A stretch of 64,000 nucleotides of DNA from Candidatus Aalborgicola lynettensis (GTDB taxonomy: Bacteria; Pseudomonadota; Gammaproteobacteria; Burkholderiales; Burkholderiaceae_C): the NCBI GenBank assembly GCA_016719405.1, contig JADJZE010000019.1:1-64000 (forward strand), written 5' to 3'. The translations under genes and the position numbers were made by a program. This document shows, piece by piece, positions 42,837-51,237 of this stretch (the stretch's first letter is position 1; every line of letters starts with the position of its first letter). The notes beneath the pieces were generated by a model. The model was not told where the DNA came from and ran no database searches. It was given only the letters and a program-made list of their open reading frames with translations.

Positions 42837-45755
42837 TTACATTTTGCTGGCCACAGACGCCGCCCGAATCACGGCCCTGGCCTGCACCCAGGCCACCAGG
42901 TCCGGCATTTCCAGCGGTTTGCTGTACAGGTAGCCCTGCCCTTTGTCGCAGCCCAGCTGCGCCATCAACTGGGCCTGGGCGGTGGTCTCGATCCCCTCGG
43001 CCACGGTGCCCAGACCCAGCGTTTGGGCCATGCGAATGGTGGCCTCAATCAGCACCCGGTGGTAATCGCTGGTTTGTGCCTGGCTAACGAACGACCGATC
43101 GACCTTGACAAAACTCACCGGCAGTTCGTGTAAACACGACAAGGAGGAATAGCCGGTACCAAAGTCGTCCAGCGACAGGCGCACGCCCAAGGCCCGTATG
43201 CCGTGCAAGGTAGCCAGTACCACGGCGTCTTGTGCGGCCAGGCTCTCGGTGACCTCCAGCAACAGTTGCTGGGGCACAAGGCCGTTGGCGCGCATGGCGT
43301 CGCGAATTTCATCCACCAAACCCGGTTGGCGCAGCTGGGCGCGTGACAGGTTGACCGCCAGGGTGACCTCCGCCCCGCCCTCGTTCGCCACCGGCATGGC
43401 GGCAAATGCACAACACGCGGTTTGCAGCACAAACTGGCCCAACGCACCAATCAGGCCACACTCTTCGGCCACCGGAATAAACTCCACCGGCGACACCAGC
43501 CCGCGCACCGGATGGCGCCAGCGCAACAAGGCCTCCACCCCGGTAAAGGCGCCACTGCGCAGGTCCACCAAGGGCTGGTAGACCACAAACAACTCCTGAT
43601 TGTGCAGGGCCTGGCGCAAATCGTTTTCCAGCGAGGCCGACGCATTGACCTGCTGGCGCATGGAGGGCTCGAACATGACGTAACGCGCCCGCCCGGTGTG
43701 TTTGGCCTCGTACATGGCAATGTCGGCATCGCGCAGCACACTGTCGGCATCGTCGGCCGCATGGGCGCTGGTGACAATGCCGATGCTCACCGTGGAGCTG
43801 ACCCGGTGCGGACCAATGGCGTAGGGCATGGCCAATACATCAAGCAGGCGCCCGGCCACCACTTCGGCATCGAGGTCACCGCGAATGTCGTCCAGCAAAA
43901 TCACAAACTCATCGCCACCAATGCGTGCGGCCACGTGCGAAAAATCGCTGCTGTGTATCAGGCTGTCGCCCGGGCGCAGGCCGTCCTGCAGGCGCTGTGC
44001 GATCTGGCGCAGCAACTCATCACCCACCGCGTGGCCCAGCGTGTCGTTGACCTGTTTGAAGCGGTCAAAGTCGAGAAACAGCACCGCAAAGTGGTAACCC
44101 GGGTGGGCATGCCGGCGCAAAATGGCAGCCCGAATCGAGTCCAGCACCACGCTGCGGTTGGGCAGCTGGGTGAGCACGTCGGTGCGGGCCGCCATGCGCA
44201 ACTGCTGCTCCATGGCTTTTTGTGCCTGCACGTCCATGGCCACACCGGCCATGTGCAGGGGGCGCCCGTCCTGCGACCAGTCCACCACCTTGCCGGCCAG
44301 CATCAGCCACACCCAGCGCCCGCTGCCGTGGCGCACCCGGATGGACATGCGGTGCGGCAACGCCGCATTGGCCAGGTGGGCATTGGCCGAATCGATCCAC
44401 GCGCCCAAATCGTCGGGGTGAATGCGCTCGTTCCAGAACGCCGAGGTCATCTGCAACTCCCGCCCCTGGTAGCCCAGCACTTCCAGCATGCGGGCATTGC
44501 ATTGCAGGCGCCCGGTCTGGATGTCCCACTGCCAGGTGCCCAGGCCGGCCCCCTCGACCGCCAGCGCCAGCATTTGCTGCTGCGCACGGGCTTCGGTCAG
44601 GTCGCTGGCAATCAGCACCCAACCGGACTGCATGCCCGCATCATCCAAAATGGGCTGCAAATCCACCAACGCCCAGCGCCGGGCGTCGTTGGCGGCCAGA
44701 ATTTTCACTTCCTGTTTAAGGCCCCTGCCCTGGCGCGCGGCGGCAACAAATACTGCGAAGTCCTGCGGTTCTACGCTGCTGGCTTGCAACAAGTTCGACA
44801 AGCGCCGCCCCACAGCATGTTCGGGCCCGTAGCCCATGAGCTGCACAAACGCTTCATTGACCCAGACCACCGTGCGGTTGGCATCGGCCAGCAACACCGC
44901 GTTGGAGCTGCGCTCGGCCACCAGGGCCAGCCGTTTCAGGCGCAGGGCCTGGCGCGACAGGGCCCGGTGCTGCGTGCGCACACGCGCTGCCGTGGGCTCG
45001 ACCACCGCAAACGCCAACACCAGCAACAACACCATGGCACCACCGACCTGAATGCGGATACGCCGCTGCGCCGCCTCGCTGCGCTGGTTGGCAGCCCGCT
45101 GCACTGCGTGCACCAGCGACTGGTTGGTCTGCTGGGTCACGCCCAGGTCCCGCAAAAAGGTCTGGCTCGCGTCCAGCAGGGCGGCTGTATCCTCCACGCC
45201 GCGCTGCGCCAGCACCGCCTGCGCCCGCGCCCACAAGCGCTCACGGTTTTGCTTCCAGGCGTGAACCGACTGGGCCACCGCCTCAGGGGCCTGATTTTCC
45301 ATGTCCGCCTGCGCGCGCAAAAGCGCCTCCAACCGCCATGCCTTGGATTGCGCCTGCGCCAACACCTCGGCCAAGGCACGGTACTGCTCCCCGGCATCCA
45401 GCCCCGGGGCCATGCGCGTCATGGCCAGCGTGCCCATGTGCGCCATCAGCGCGCCCTGCTCGGTTGCCACCTGGATGATTTCGGCATCGGCCTGGCGCAC
45501 AGCCTCGGCATGGTCGCTGCGCCAGGCCTGTGCCCACAGCAGCATCGCAATCACCACCAGCACCCCATACATTGCCAAACGCACGGTGCGGTGCGGCGAA
45601 CTGGCGCCCTGGACCCGGCTGGTCAGCGGCTGGAGGATGGATTTGCGCGCCGCGCGCCCCCGGTTGGCAACCCGCTGCTGGCGCTTGGGAACCGGCGCAT
45701 CGGCCCCCAGCGGCTGGTACACCGAAGGTGCTTTTTCTGCGGGCTCAATCGGCAT
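42837..45755 (-). CDS. Membrane GGDEF–EAL cyclic-di-GMP enzyme with PAS domains
   Basis: A 972-residue protein: membrane helix (about 60–82), an extracytoplasmic helical region, second helix (about 235–255), PAS (about 275–385), PAS of the PAS_3 type (about 395–510), GGDEF (about 515–690) and EAL (about 705–955). RIGGDEFVILLDD is intact, so it may make c-di-GMP; EALLRWRHP and LSLDDFGTGYSSLSCLHEL are intact, so it may also degrade it. Convergent with the chemoreceptor on the left and followed upstream by rpe 39 bases away. Such proteins often control EPS and motility, both encoded in this window. Confidence 0.94.
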   Translation of the reverse strand: MPIEPAEKAPSVYQPLGADAPVPKRQQRVANRGRAARKSILQPLTSRVQGASSPHRTVRLAMYGVLVVIAMLLWAQAWRSDHAEAVRQADAEIIQVATEQGALMAHMGTLAMTRMAPGLDAGEQYRALAEVLAQAQSKAWRLEALLRAQADMENQAPEAVAQSVHAWKQNRERLWARAQAVLAQRGVEDTAALLDASQTFLRDLGVTQQTNQSLVHAVQRAANQRSEAAQRRIRIQVGGAMVLLLVLAFAVVEPTAARVRTQHRALSRQALRLKRLALVAERSSNAVLLADANRTVVWVNEAFVQLMGYGPEHAVGRRLSNLLQASSVEPQDFAVFVAAARQGRGLKQEVKILAANDARRWALVDLQPILDDAGMQSGWVLIASDLTEARAQQQMLALAVEGAGLGTWQWDIQTGRLQCNARMLEVLGYQGRELQMTSAFWNERIHPDDLGAWIDSANAHLANAALPHRMSIRVRHGSGRWVWLMLAGKVVDWSQDGRPLHMAGVAMDVQAQKAMEQQLRMAARTDVLTQLPNRSVVLDSIRAAILRRHAHPGYHFAVLFLDFDRFKQVNDTLGHAVGDELLRQIAQRLQDGLRPGDSLIHSSDFSHVAARIGGDEFVILLDDIRGDLDAEVVAGRLLDVLAMPYAIGPHRVSSTVSIGIVTSAHAADDADSVLRDADIAMYEAKHTGRARYVMFEPSMRQQVNASASLENDLRQALHNQELFVVYQPLVDLRSGAFTGVEALLRWRHPVRGLVSPVEFIPVAEECGLIGALGQFVLQTACCAFAAMPVANEGGAEVTLAVNLSRAQLRQPGLVDEIRDAMRANGLVPQQLLLEVTESLAAQDAVVLATLHGIRALGVRLSLDDFGTGYSSLSCLHELPVSFVKVDRSFVSQAQTSDYHRVLIEATIRMAQTLGLGTVAEGIETTAQAQLMAQLGCDKGQGYLYSKPLEMPDLVAWVQARAVIRAASVASKM

Positions 45756-45794
45756 GGAAACGGCCGGTGAATTGGCAATGCCCGGCGGTGGGCC

Positions 45795-46469
45795 TTAGGC
45801 CAGCGCCTTGCGCATGGCATTGACCACGCTTTCGTAATCGGGCTTGCCAAAAATGGCGCTGCCGGCCACAAAGGTGTCGGCCCCGGCATCGGCCACGCGG
45901 CGGATGTTGTCCACCTTGATGCCACCGTCCACCTCCAGGCGAATGTCTTTGCCACTGGCGGTGATGCGTTTGCGCACGTCTTCAATCTTGCGCAAGGCCG
46001 AATCAATGAAACTTTGCCCGCCAAAGCCGGGGTTGACACTCATGATGAGCACCAGGTCAATATCGTCAATCACCCAGTCCAGCACGTCCAGCGGCTCGGC
46101 CGGGTTAAAGGCCAGCCCGGCCTTGACACCTTTGGCCTTGATGGCCTGGATGCTGCGGTGTACGTGGCCCGAGGCGTCGGGGTGGAAGCTGATGAGGTCG
46201 GCGCCCGCATCGGCAAACAGGGCCGCCAGGGCATCGACCGGCGAAATCATCAGGTGCACATCAATCGGCACCGCGACACCGGCAGCCGTTTTGGCGTGGG
46301 GCTTGAGCGCCTGGCAGACCATGGGGCCAAACGTGAGGTTGGGCACGTAGTGGTTGTCCATGACATCGAAGTGGATCCAGTCGGAACCGGCTGCAATGAC
46401 GTTTTTAACTTCTTCACCCAGGCGGGCAAAGTCGGCGGAGAGGATGGAGGGGGCAATTCGGTAAGTCAT
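45795..46469 (-). CDS. rpe: Ribulose-phosphate 3-epimerase
   Basis: Interconverts ribulose-5-phosphate and xylulose-5-phosphate. 224 residues from ATG 46469 (MTYRIAPSILSADFARLG). Catalytic and metal residues sit in HFDVMDNHYVPNLTFGP, IDVHLM, MSVNPGFGGQSF and EVDGGI. The ~11-residue upstream extension is rejected. Divergent from apaG. Confidence 0.96.
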   Translation of the reverse strand: MTYRIAPSILSADFARLGEEVKNVIAAGSDWIHFDVMDNHYVPNLTFGPMVCQALKPHAKTAAGVAVPIDVHLMISPVDALAALFADAGADLISFHPDASGHVHRSIQAIKAKGVKAGLAFNPAEPLDVLDWVIDDIDLVLIMSVNPGFGGQSFIDSALRKIEDVRKRITASGKDIRLEVDGGIKVDNIRRVADAGADTFVAGSAIFGKPDYESVVNAMRKALA

Positions 46470-46598
46470 GCGCCAGTTTAATCCGTCGAACCTGTGTTGC
46501 ACCGCGAAGGGCGCGCGTTAGAGAGCCTCCCCTGCGCTTTGCCACGCCGGGCGGCACACCCCGCGGCAGATTGGGGCGGAACACAGTAGCATTGCCGC

Positions 46599-47000
46599 AT
46601 GCCCAAATACCAAATGCTCATCGAAGTTGTACCCCAATTCCTGCCGGAACAATCCAATCCGGAGAACGCCATCTATGTGTTTGCCTACACCATCACCATT
46701 ACCAACACCGGTGACATCGCCGCGCAGGTGATTGCCCGCACCTGGAACGTGAACGACGCCAATGGCCTGCACGAAAAGGTCAAAGGCCTGGGCGTGGTGG
46801 GCCAGCAACCGCTGCTCAAGCCCGGCCAGGCATTTGAATACACCAGCGGCACGCGCCTGCGCACCCCCACCGGCACCATGCACGGCAGCTTTTTTTGTGT
46901 GGCCGAAGACGGTGAACCCTTTAGCGTGGACATTCCCCTGTTTGTGCTCGACGCCCTGAGCGGTGACGCCGACCACGGCGAGCGGCGCACCCTGCACTAG
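46599..47000 (+). CDS. apaG: ApaG (Co2+/Mg2+ efflux-associated) protein
   Basis: A 133-residue FnIII-like protein. The family signatures YTITITNTGDIAAQVIARTWNVND, GVVGQQPLLKPGQAFEYTSGT and TPTGTMHGSFF are all present. Biochemical role unclear. Divergent from rpe, as is common in related bacteria, with thiL following 9 bases later. Confidence 0.94.
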   Translation: MPKYQMLIEVVPQFLPEQSNPENAIYVFAYTITITNTGDIAAQVIARTWNVNDANGLHEKVKGLGVVGQQPLLKPGQAFEYTSGTRLRTPTGTMHGSFFCVAEDGEPFSVDIPLFVLDALSGDADHGERRTLH

Positions 47001-47009
47001 ACCGCAGCA

Positions 47010-47999
47010 GTGGGCGAGTTTGAGCTGATCCAGCGCTACTTCACACGCCCGGTACGCAAGGCGGTGCTGGGGGTGGGGGACGACTGTGCGCTGCTGCAGC
47101 CACGTGCGGGCATGCACATGGCCATTTCCACCGACATGCTGGTGGCGGGGCGGCATTTTTTTGCCGACGTGGACCCGCACGCGCTGGGCCACAAGGCGCT
47201 GGCCGTCAACCTGAGCGATCTGGCCGCCTGCGGGGCACGGCCCCTGGCGTTCACGCTGGCCCTGTCCCTGCCCCAGGCCATTGATGCCTGGCTGGCACCC
47301 TTTGCGCAAGGCCTGTGGGCGCTGGCCGATGCACACGGATGTGAACTGATTGGTGGCGACACCACCCAGGGGCCTTTGAACATCTGCATCACCGTGTTCG
47401 GCGAAGTACCCGCCGGACAGGCCTTGCTGCGCAGCGGCGCGCAGCCGGGCGACGACCTCTATGTGAGTGGCACGCTGGGTGATGCCCGGCTGGCGCTGGA
47501 GGCACTGCAGGGCCACCTGCAACTGCCCGAAGCGGTGCTGGCGAGCGCACGCCAGCGCCTGGAGCGGCCCACACCCCGCGTGGCCCTGGGGCAAGCCCTG
47601 CAAGGCGTGGCCAGCGCGTGCGCCGACATCAGCGACGGCCTGCTTGGCGACCTGGGCCACATCCTGCAGCGATCGGGTGTGGGGGCCACCATTGACACCG
47701 AAAACGCTATTACTTTAATAGCTGCTTGCGCTTGCTGGACGGGCGCAAATGGCAGTTTTGAGCACACTATTGGAAGCCCCCGCGCACTGCAATGCGTGCT
47801 GGCCGGTGGCGACGATTACGAGTTGGTGTTTACCGCCCCCCCGGCCCGGCGCGCCGCCGTGCAGGCCGCCGCGCGCGCCAGCGCCACGCCGGTTACCCGC
47901 ATTGGCCAGATTGACGCCACACCGGGTCTGCGGCTGCGGGATGCACAGGGCAGGCCGGTGGATGGAAACTTCGCATCCTTTGACCACTTCGCCCGATAA
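47010..47999 (+). CDS. thiL: Thiamine-monophosphate kinase
   Basis: Phosphorylates thiamine monophosphate to the diphosphate cofactor. It starts with GTG (MGEFELIQRYF). Motifs: VGDDCALLQP, STDMLVAGRHF, AVNLSDLAACGARP, GGDTTQGPLNI, ADISDGLLGDLGHIL, GGDDYELVFTAP. Residues 233–248 (AITLIAACACWTGANG) are encoded exactly by the 48-bp dispersed element and lie in a loop between the last two motifs, where the family normally has a shorter stretch. Confidence 0.95.
   Translation: MGEFELIQRYFTRPVRKAVLGVGDDCALLQPRAGMHMAISTDMLVAGRHFFADVDPHALGHKALAVNLSDLAACGARPLAFTLALSLPQAIDAWLAPFAQGLWALADAHGCELIGGDTTQGPLNICITVFGEVPAGQALLRSGAQPGDDLYVSGTLGDARLALEALQGHLQLPEAVLASARQRLERPTPRVALGQALQGVASACADISDGLLGDLGHILQRSGVGATIDTENAITLIAACACWTGANGSFEHTIGSPRALQCVLAGGDDYELVFTAPPARRAAVQAAARASATPVTRIGQIDATPGLRLRDAQGRPVDGNFASFDHFAR
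47706..47753 (+). repeat. 48-bp dispersed element, copy in thiL
   Basis: Best copy: GCTAT-N7-ATAGC, TGC, TTGCGC-N11-GCGCAA, ATGGC. In frame with thiL from its first base, giving 16 codons without a stop. Confidence 0.9.
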
Positions 48000-48065
48000 T
48001 TTGGGCATGACCGACCCGACCCCCCCCTCACCCTGTTCCCCGACGATCCTGGCCAACCGGCACCC

Positions 48066-48584
48066 ATGGCGCGCCCCAGCGTTCCGTTTTTACTTTCGCA
48101 CCCCGCGCACTGGATCGCCTTCGGATTTGGATCGGGCCTGTCGCGTATTGCACCCGGCACGGCAGGCACGGCCTGGGCATGGCTTGTTTTTGTGCTGCTG
48201 GCGCCATGGATGAACGAGCTGCGCTGGGGCGTGCTGATTGCCGCCAGCCTGCCCCTGGGCTGGTGGGCCTGTACGGTAACGGCACGCAACATGGGTGTAC
48301 TCGACCCCGGCAGCATCGTGTGGGACGAAGTGGTGGCTTTCTGGCTGGTGCTGTGGCTAGTGATGCCCGTGGGCCTGGTGGGCCAGGTGCTGGCATTTGG
48401 CCTGTTCCGCTTTTTTGACGCCGTCAAACCCGGCCCCGTGGGCTGGGCCGATGGCCTGTTCCACCATGTAACCCCCCAGACCGACCCCCACGCCTGGACC
48501 AAGGCGGGCTTAGGCATCCTGCTCGACGACCTGGTGGCTGCGGGTTGCACCGTGCTGGTGTTTGCACTGTGGAAATGGTTGTAA
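48066..48584 (+). CDS. pgpA: Phosphatidylglycerophosphatase A
   Basis: Removes the phosphate from phosphatidylglycerophosphate in the inner membrane. 172 residues; GFGSGLSRIAPGTAGTAWAW, DPGSIVWDEVVAFW and FFDAVKPGPVGWAD are the family motifs, with four membrane helices. ATG 48066 gives a short N-terminus. A C8 run at 48020–48027 lies upstream; one extra C would join an ATG at 48007 to this frame (MTDPTPPLTLFPDDPGQPAP). The stop overlaps the cinA start (TAATG). Confidence 0.93.
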   Translation: MARPSVPFLLSHPAHWIAFGFGSGLSRIAPGTAGTAWAWLVFVLLAPWMNELRWGVLIAASLPLGWWACTVTARNMGVLDPGSIVWDEVVAFWLVLWLVMPVGLVGQVLAFGLFRFFDAVKPGPVGWADGLFHHVTPQTDPHAWTKAGLGILLDDLVAAGCTVLVFALWKWL

Positions 48585-49270
48585 TGGCCCCCACCACAGC
48601 CCGCAGCGACGGTAACGGTGCGGACAGCGGTGGCAGTGGCAGTGGCAGTGGCGGTGGCAGTGGCGGTGGCAGTGGCAGTGGCAGTGGCAGTGGCAGTGGC
48701 AGTGGCAGTGGCAGTGGCAGTGGCAGTGGCAGTGGCAGTGGCAGTGAAATGCTATCAAATCAGGAGCTGCTTGCGCACGACTGGCGCGCGCAAATGGCCT
48801 TTTTGCTGCATAAAAATGGCTGGTTACTGGCCACCGCCGAGAGTTGCACCGGTGGCCTGATTGCCGCCACCTGCACCGACCTGGCCGGCTCCAGTGCCTG
48901 GTTTGAGCGTGGCTTTGTCACCTACTCCAATGCCGCCAAAACCGAGCTGCTGGGCGTGGACGCGGCGCTGATTGCCACACACGGTGCCGTCAGCGGGCCA
49001 GTGGCCTGCGCCATGGCGCAGGGTGCGCTGGCCCACTCCCACGCCCAGGTGGCCGTGGCGGTTACCGGAATAGCCGGCCCCACCGGTGGCAGCGCCGACA
49101 AACCGGTGGGCACCGTCTGGCTGGCCTGGGCCACTGCGGGTGGGGTGGAGTGCGAATGCATCCACTGCCCCGGCGACCGCGCACAGGTACGCGCCGCCAC
49201 GGTGCGCCATGCGCTGCACGGTCTGGTGCAGCGGCTAAGTGCCCTGCCCCAATCCGGATGCAGCGGCTAA
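48584..49270 (+). CDS. cinA: CinA-like nicotinamide-nucleotide amidase with a Gly-Ser repeat leader
   Basis: The CinA C-terminal domain, which deamidates NMN to nicotinate mononucleotide (PncC activity). Core motifs AESCTGGLIAA, GFVTYSNAAKTELLGV, AVTGIAGPTGGSADKPVGTVWLA are intact. The frame starts at ATG 48584 (overlapping the pgpA stop), which adds a ~55-residue leader made mostly of a Gly-Ser tract from a hexamer repeat, followed by the 48-bp element. A start at ATG 48749 would give a protein of usual length. So the real start is undecided. Confidence 0.88.
   Translation: MAPTTARSDGNGADSGGSGSGSGGGSGGGSGSGSGSGSGSGSGSGSGSGSGSGSEMLSNQELLAHDWRAQMAFLLHKNGWLLATAESCTGGLIAATCTDLAGSSAWFERGFVTYSNAAKTELLGVDAALIATHGAVSGPVACAMAQGALAHSHAQVAVAVTGIAGPTGGSADKPVGTVWLAWATAGGVECECIHCPGDRAQVRAATVRHALHGLVQRLSALPQSGCSG
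48632..48745 (+). repeat. Hexanucleotide microsatellite (GGCAGT/GGCGGT) of 19 units
   Basis: 114 bases, almost all GGCAGT with two or three GGCGGT units near the start. Read in the cinA frame it gives (Gly-Ser)n. Slippage by whole units would change the length but not the frame. Confidence 0.95.
48751..48798 (+). repeat. 48-bp dispersed element, copy in cinA
   Basis: GCTATCAAATCAGGAGC, TGC, TTGCGC-N11-GCGCAA, ATGGC. Directly follows the Gly-Ser microsatellite. Read in a different sense frame from the thiL copy, giving LSNQELLAHDWRAQMA. Confidence 0.85.
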
Positions 49271-51096
49271 AAAGTCTCCCACCCATCATCGCCCCCTGCC
49301 GGTGCCGCCTTGGGCGGTGCTTTGGCAGCGGGAGCGGGTGTTGCAGCAGCGGGCTTGGGGGCAGCGGGTCTGGGAGCGGCCGCTTTGGCCGCAGCCGCTG
49401 GCGAAGTGGCAGCCCTGGCCGCGCCAGAGGCGGTATGGGGTGCGGACGCCGCAGGCCCGGCGTTGCGGCGTTCGGCGCCGGCAAACGGAATGGCCGGGGG
49501 CACGCTGGAGCGCACCTGGGTGCGCGCGGGCTGGGCCACAGTAGAACCCAACTGGAAGAAAGCCACGGACTGCACCAGGTCTTGCGCCTGGCCGCGCAGG
49601 CTGCTGGCGGCGGCGGCCATTTCTTCCACCAGGGCCGCGTTTTGCTGGGTGGTCTGGTCCATTTGCGACACCGCCTCGCCCACCTGCGCCACGCCCTGCG
49701 ACTGCTCGTTGCTGGCAGCGCTGATTTCACCCATGATGTCGGTCACGCGTTTGATGCTGTCGACCACCTCGGTCATGGTGGAGCCGGCCTGGTCCACCAG
49801 GGCGCTGCCATGGGAGACCCGCTCCACGCTGGTGTCGATGAGGGTCTTGATTTCTTTGGCGGCCTCAGCGCTGCGCCCGGCCAGGCTGCGCACCTCGGAG
49901 GCCACCACGGCAAAACCACGCCCCTGTTCCCCTGCGCGGGCGGCTTCGACTGCCGCGTTCAGGGCCAGGATATTGGTCTGGAAGGCAATGCCGTCGATGA
50001 CACTGATGATGTCGGCAATCTTGCGGCTGGCCTCGTTGATGCCTTTCATGGTGTCCACCACCTGGTTGACCACCACGCCGCCCTGCACCGCCACGCTGGA
50101 GGCACTCAGGGCCAGCTGGTTGGCCTGGCGGGCGCTGTCGGCATTTTGTTTGACGGTGGCACTGAGCTCTTCCATGCTCGACGCCGTTTCTTCGAGCGCG
50201 CTGGCCTGTTGTTCGGTGCGGCTGGAGAGGTCGTTATTGCCCTGGGCAATTTCGGCGCTGGCGGTGGCCACGCTCTCGGAGCCTTGGCGCACCGTGGCCA
50301 CCACTTGGGCCAAGTTGCCCTGCATGGTGCCCAGACTGGCCATCAGGCTGTTGGTGTCGCCCACCTTCACATGCACTGTGCGGGTAAAGTCGCCCTGGGC
50401 CACGGCACGGGCAATGTCGGCCGCTGTTTTGGGCTCGCCACCGAGTTCCTGCAACAGGCTGCGGGCGATAAATGCCCCCACCGCCGCTGCCAGTGCCAGG
50501 GCCAGCACCCCCAGCCCCAGCATGGTGGCGCGGGCGCCCGAGTAAGTGGCCTCGGCAGTCGCCTCGGCCTCCTTCATGAGTTCGTTTTGACGTGTGGCCA
50601 GCGCGCCAATGGCATCCTTGTAGGTGGCCAAGACAGGGCGCAACTGGGCGGTCAAAAAGGTGCGGGATTCATCGGCTTTACCTTCCATGATGAGGTCGCT
50701 CAAGTTTTTTTGTCCTTCGCGGTATTTGGCTCCCGCTTCCTTGATTTGCTGCAACACCTCTTTGCCTTTGGGCAAAACAACCAGACGATCCAGCACCGCC
50801 AGCGCATCGTTGGTCTGCTCGAAGGCTTTGGTCACGGTATCGAGCTGTTTTTTACGGTCGTCGGCATTCTCATTGAGCATCATGTTGCGCAGGGCAATGG
50901 CCACCGCATCAGTCTGCGAGAGAAGGTTTTTTGTGGCGGTTAAAGCGGGAACGCGACTGTCAACCACATAGTTCAAACCTGCTTCGATGCGCGCCATGGA
51001 GGCCAGCCCCACGCCAATAATGACCAACATCAAGGCACACACCAGACCAAACCCCGTCATCAGGCGTGCACGCACGCTCCAGGCCGCAATATTCAT
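49267..51096 (-). CDS. Methyl-accepting chemotaxis protein with periplasmic four-helix sensor
   Basis: A 609-residue chemoreceptor. Membrane helices at about 10–31 and 188–210 frame a ~155-residue helical sensor region with the four-helix-bundle look (SQTDAVAIALRNMMLNENADDRKKQLD). HAMP follows, then the signalling domain with EAARAGEQGRGFAVVASEVR and a Pro/Ala-rich tail ending GWETF, a docking pentapeptide. Its stop overlaps the cinA stop (convergent). The 720 bases 49573–50292 nearly match the first receptor. Confidence 0.95.
   Translation of the reverse strand: MNIAAWSVRARLMTGFGLVCALMLVIIGVGLASMARIEAGLNYVVDSRVPALTATKNLLSQTDAVAIALRNMMLNENADDRKKQLDTVTKAFEQTNDALAVLDRLVVLPKGKEVLQQIKEAGAKYREGQKNLSDLIMEGKADESRTFLTAQLRPVLATYKDAIGALATRQNELMKEAEATAEATYSGARATMLGLGVLALALAAAVGAFIARSLLQELGGEPKTAADIARAVAQGDFTRTVHVKVGDTNSLMASLGTMQGNLAQVVATVRQGSESVATASAEIAQGNNDLSSRTEQQASALEETASSMEELSATVKQNADSARQANQLALSASSVAVQGGVVVNQVVDTMKGINEASRKIADIISVIDGIAFQTNILALNAAVEAARAGEQGRGFAVVASEVRSLAGRSAEAAKEIKTLIDTSVERVSHGSALVDQAGSTMTEVVDSIKRVTDIMGEISAASNEQSQGVAQVGEAVSQMDQTTQQNAALVEEMAAAASSLRGQAQDLVQSVAFFQLGSTVAQPARTQVRSSVPPAIPFAGAERRNAGPAASAPHTASGAARAATSPAAAAKAAAPRPAAPKPAAATPAPAAKAPPKAAPAGGDDGWETF
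49573..50292 (-). repeat. 720-bp inverted repeat, right arm (chemoreceptor signalling domain)
   Basis: Partner of 41802–42521 in opposite orientation, same length and same codon boundaries, with only scattered base differences. Suggests duplication or ongoing gene conversion. Confidence 0.88.
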
Positions 51097-51237
51097 GTGA
51101 TTTCTCCAACTAATAGCTGTAACACGGAAGCGGCAATATACCGACTTTATGCAGGTCTGGCATGGCCATTTACCCGCACAGGGAGCCGGCTACCGGGGCG
51201 ACTCACTGGGAATGGAGGCGCAGGTCAGACCGTACGC

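Noticed and set aside
46518..47660. 380-codon minus-strand frame opposite apaG and thiL
   Set aside because: apaG and thiL have complete family motifs in the plus strand; the antisense frame has none.
48510..48860. Frames coding His-Cys and Ala-Val repeats across the hexamer tract
   Set aside because: Pure translation of the GGCAGT microsatellite in wrong frames; the cinA frame explains the region.
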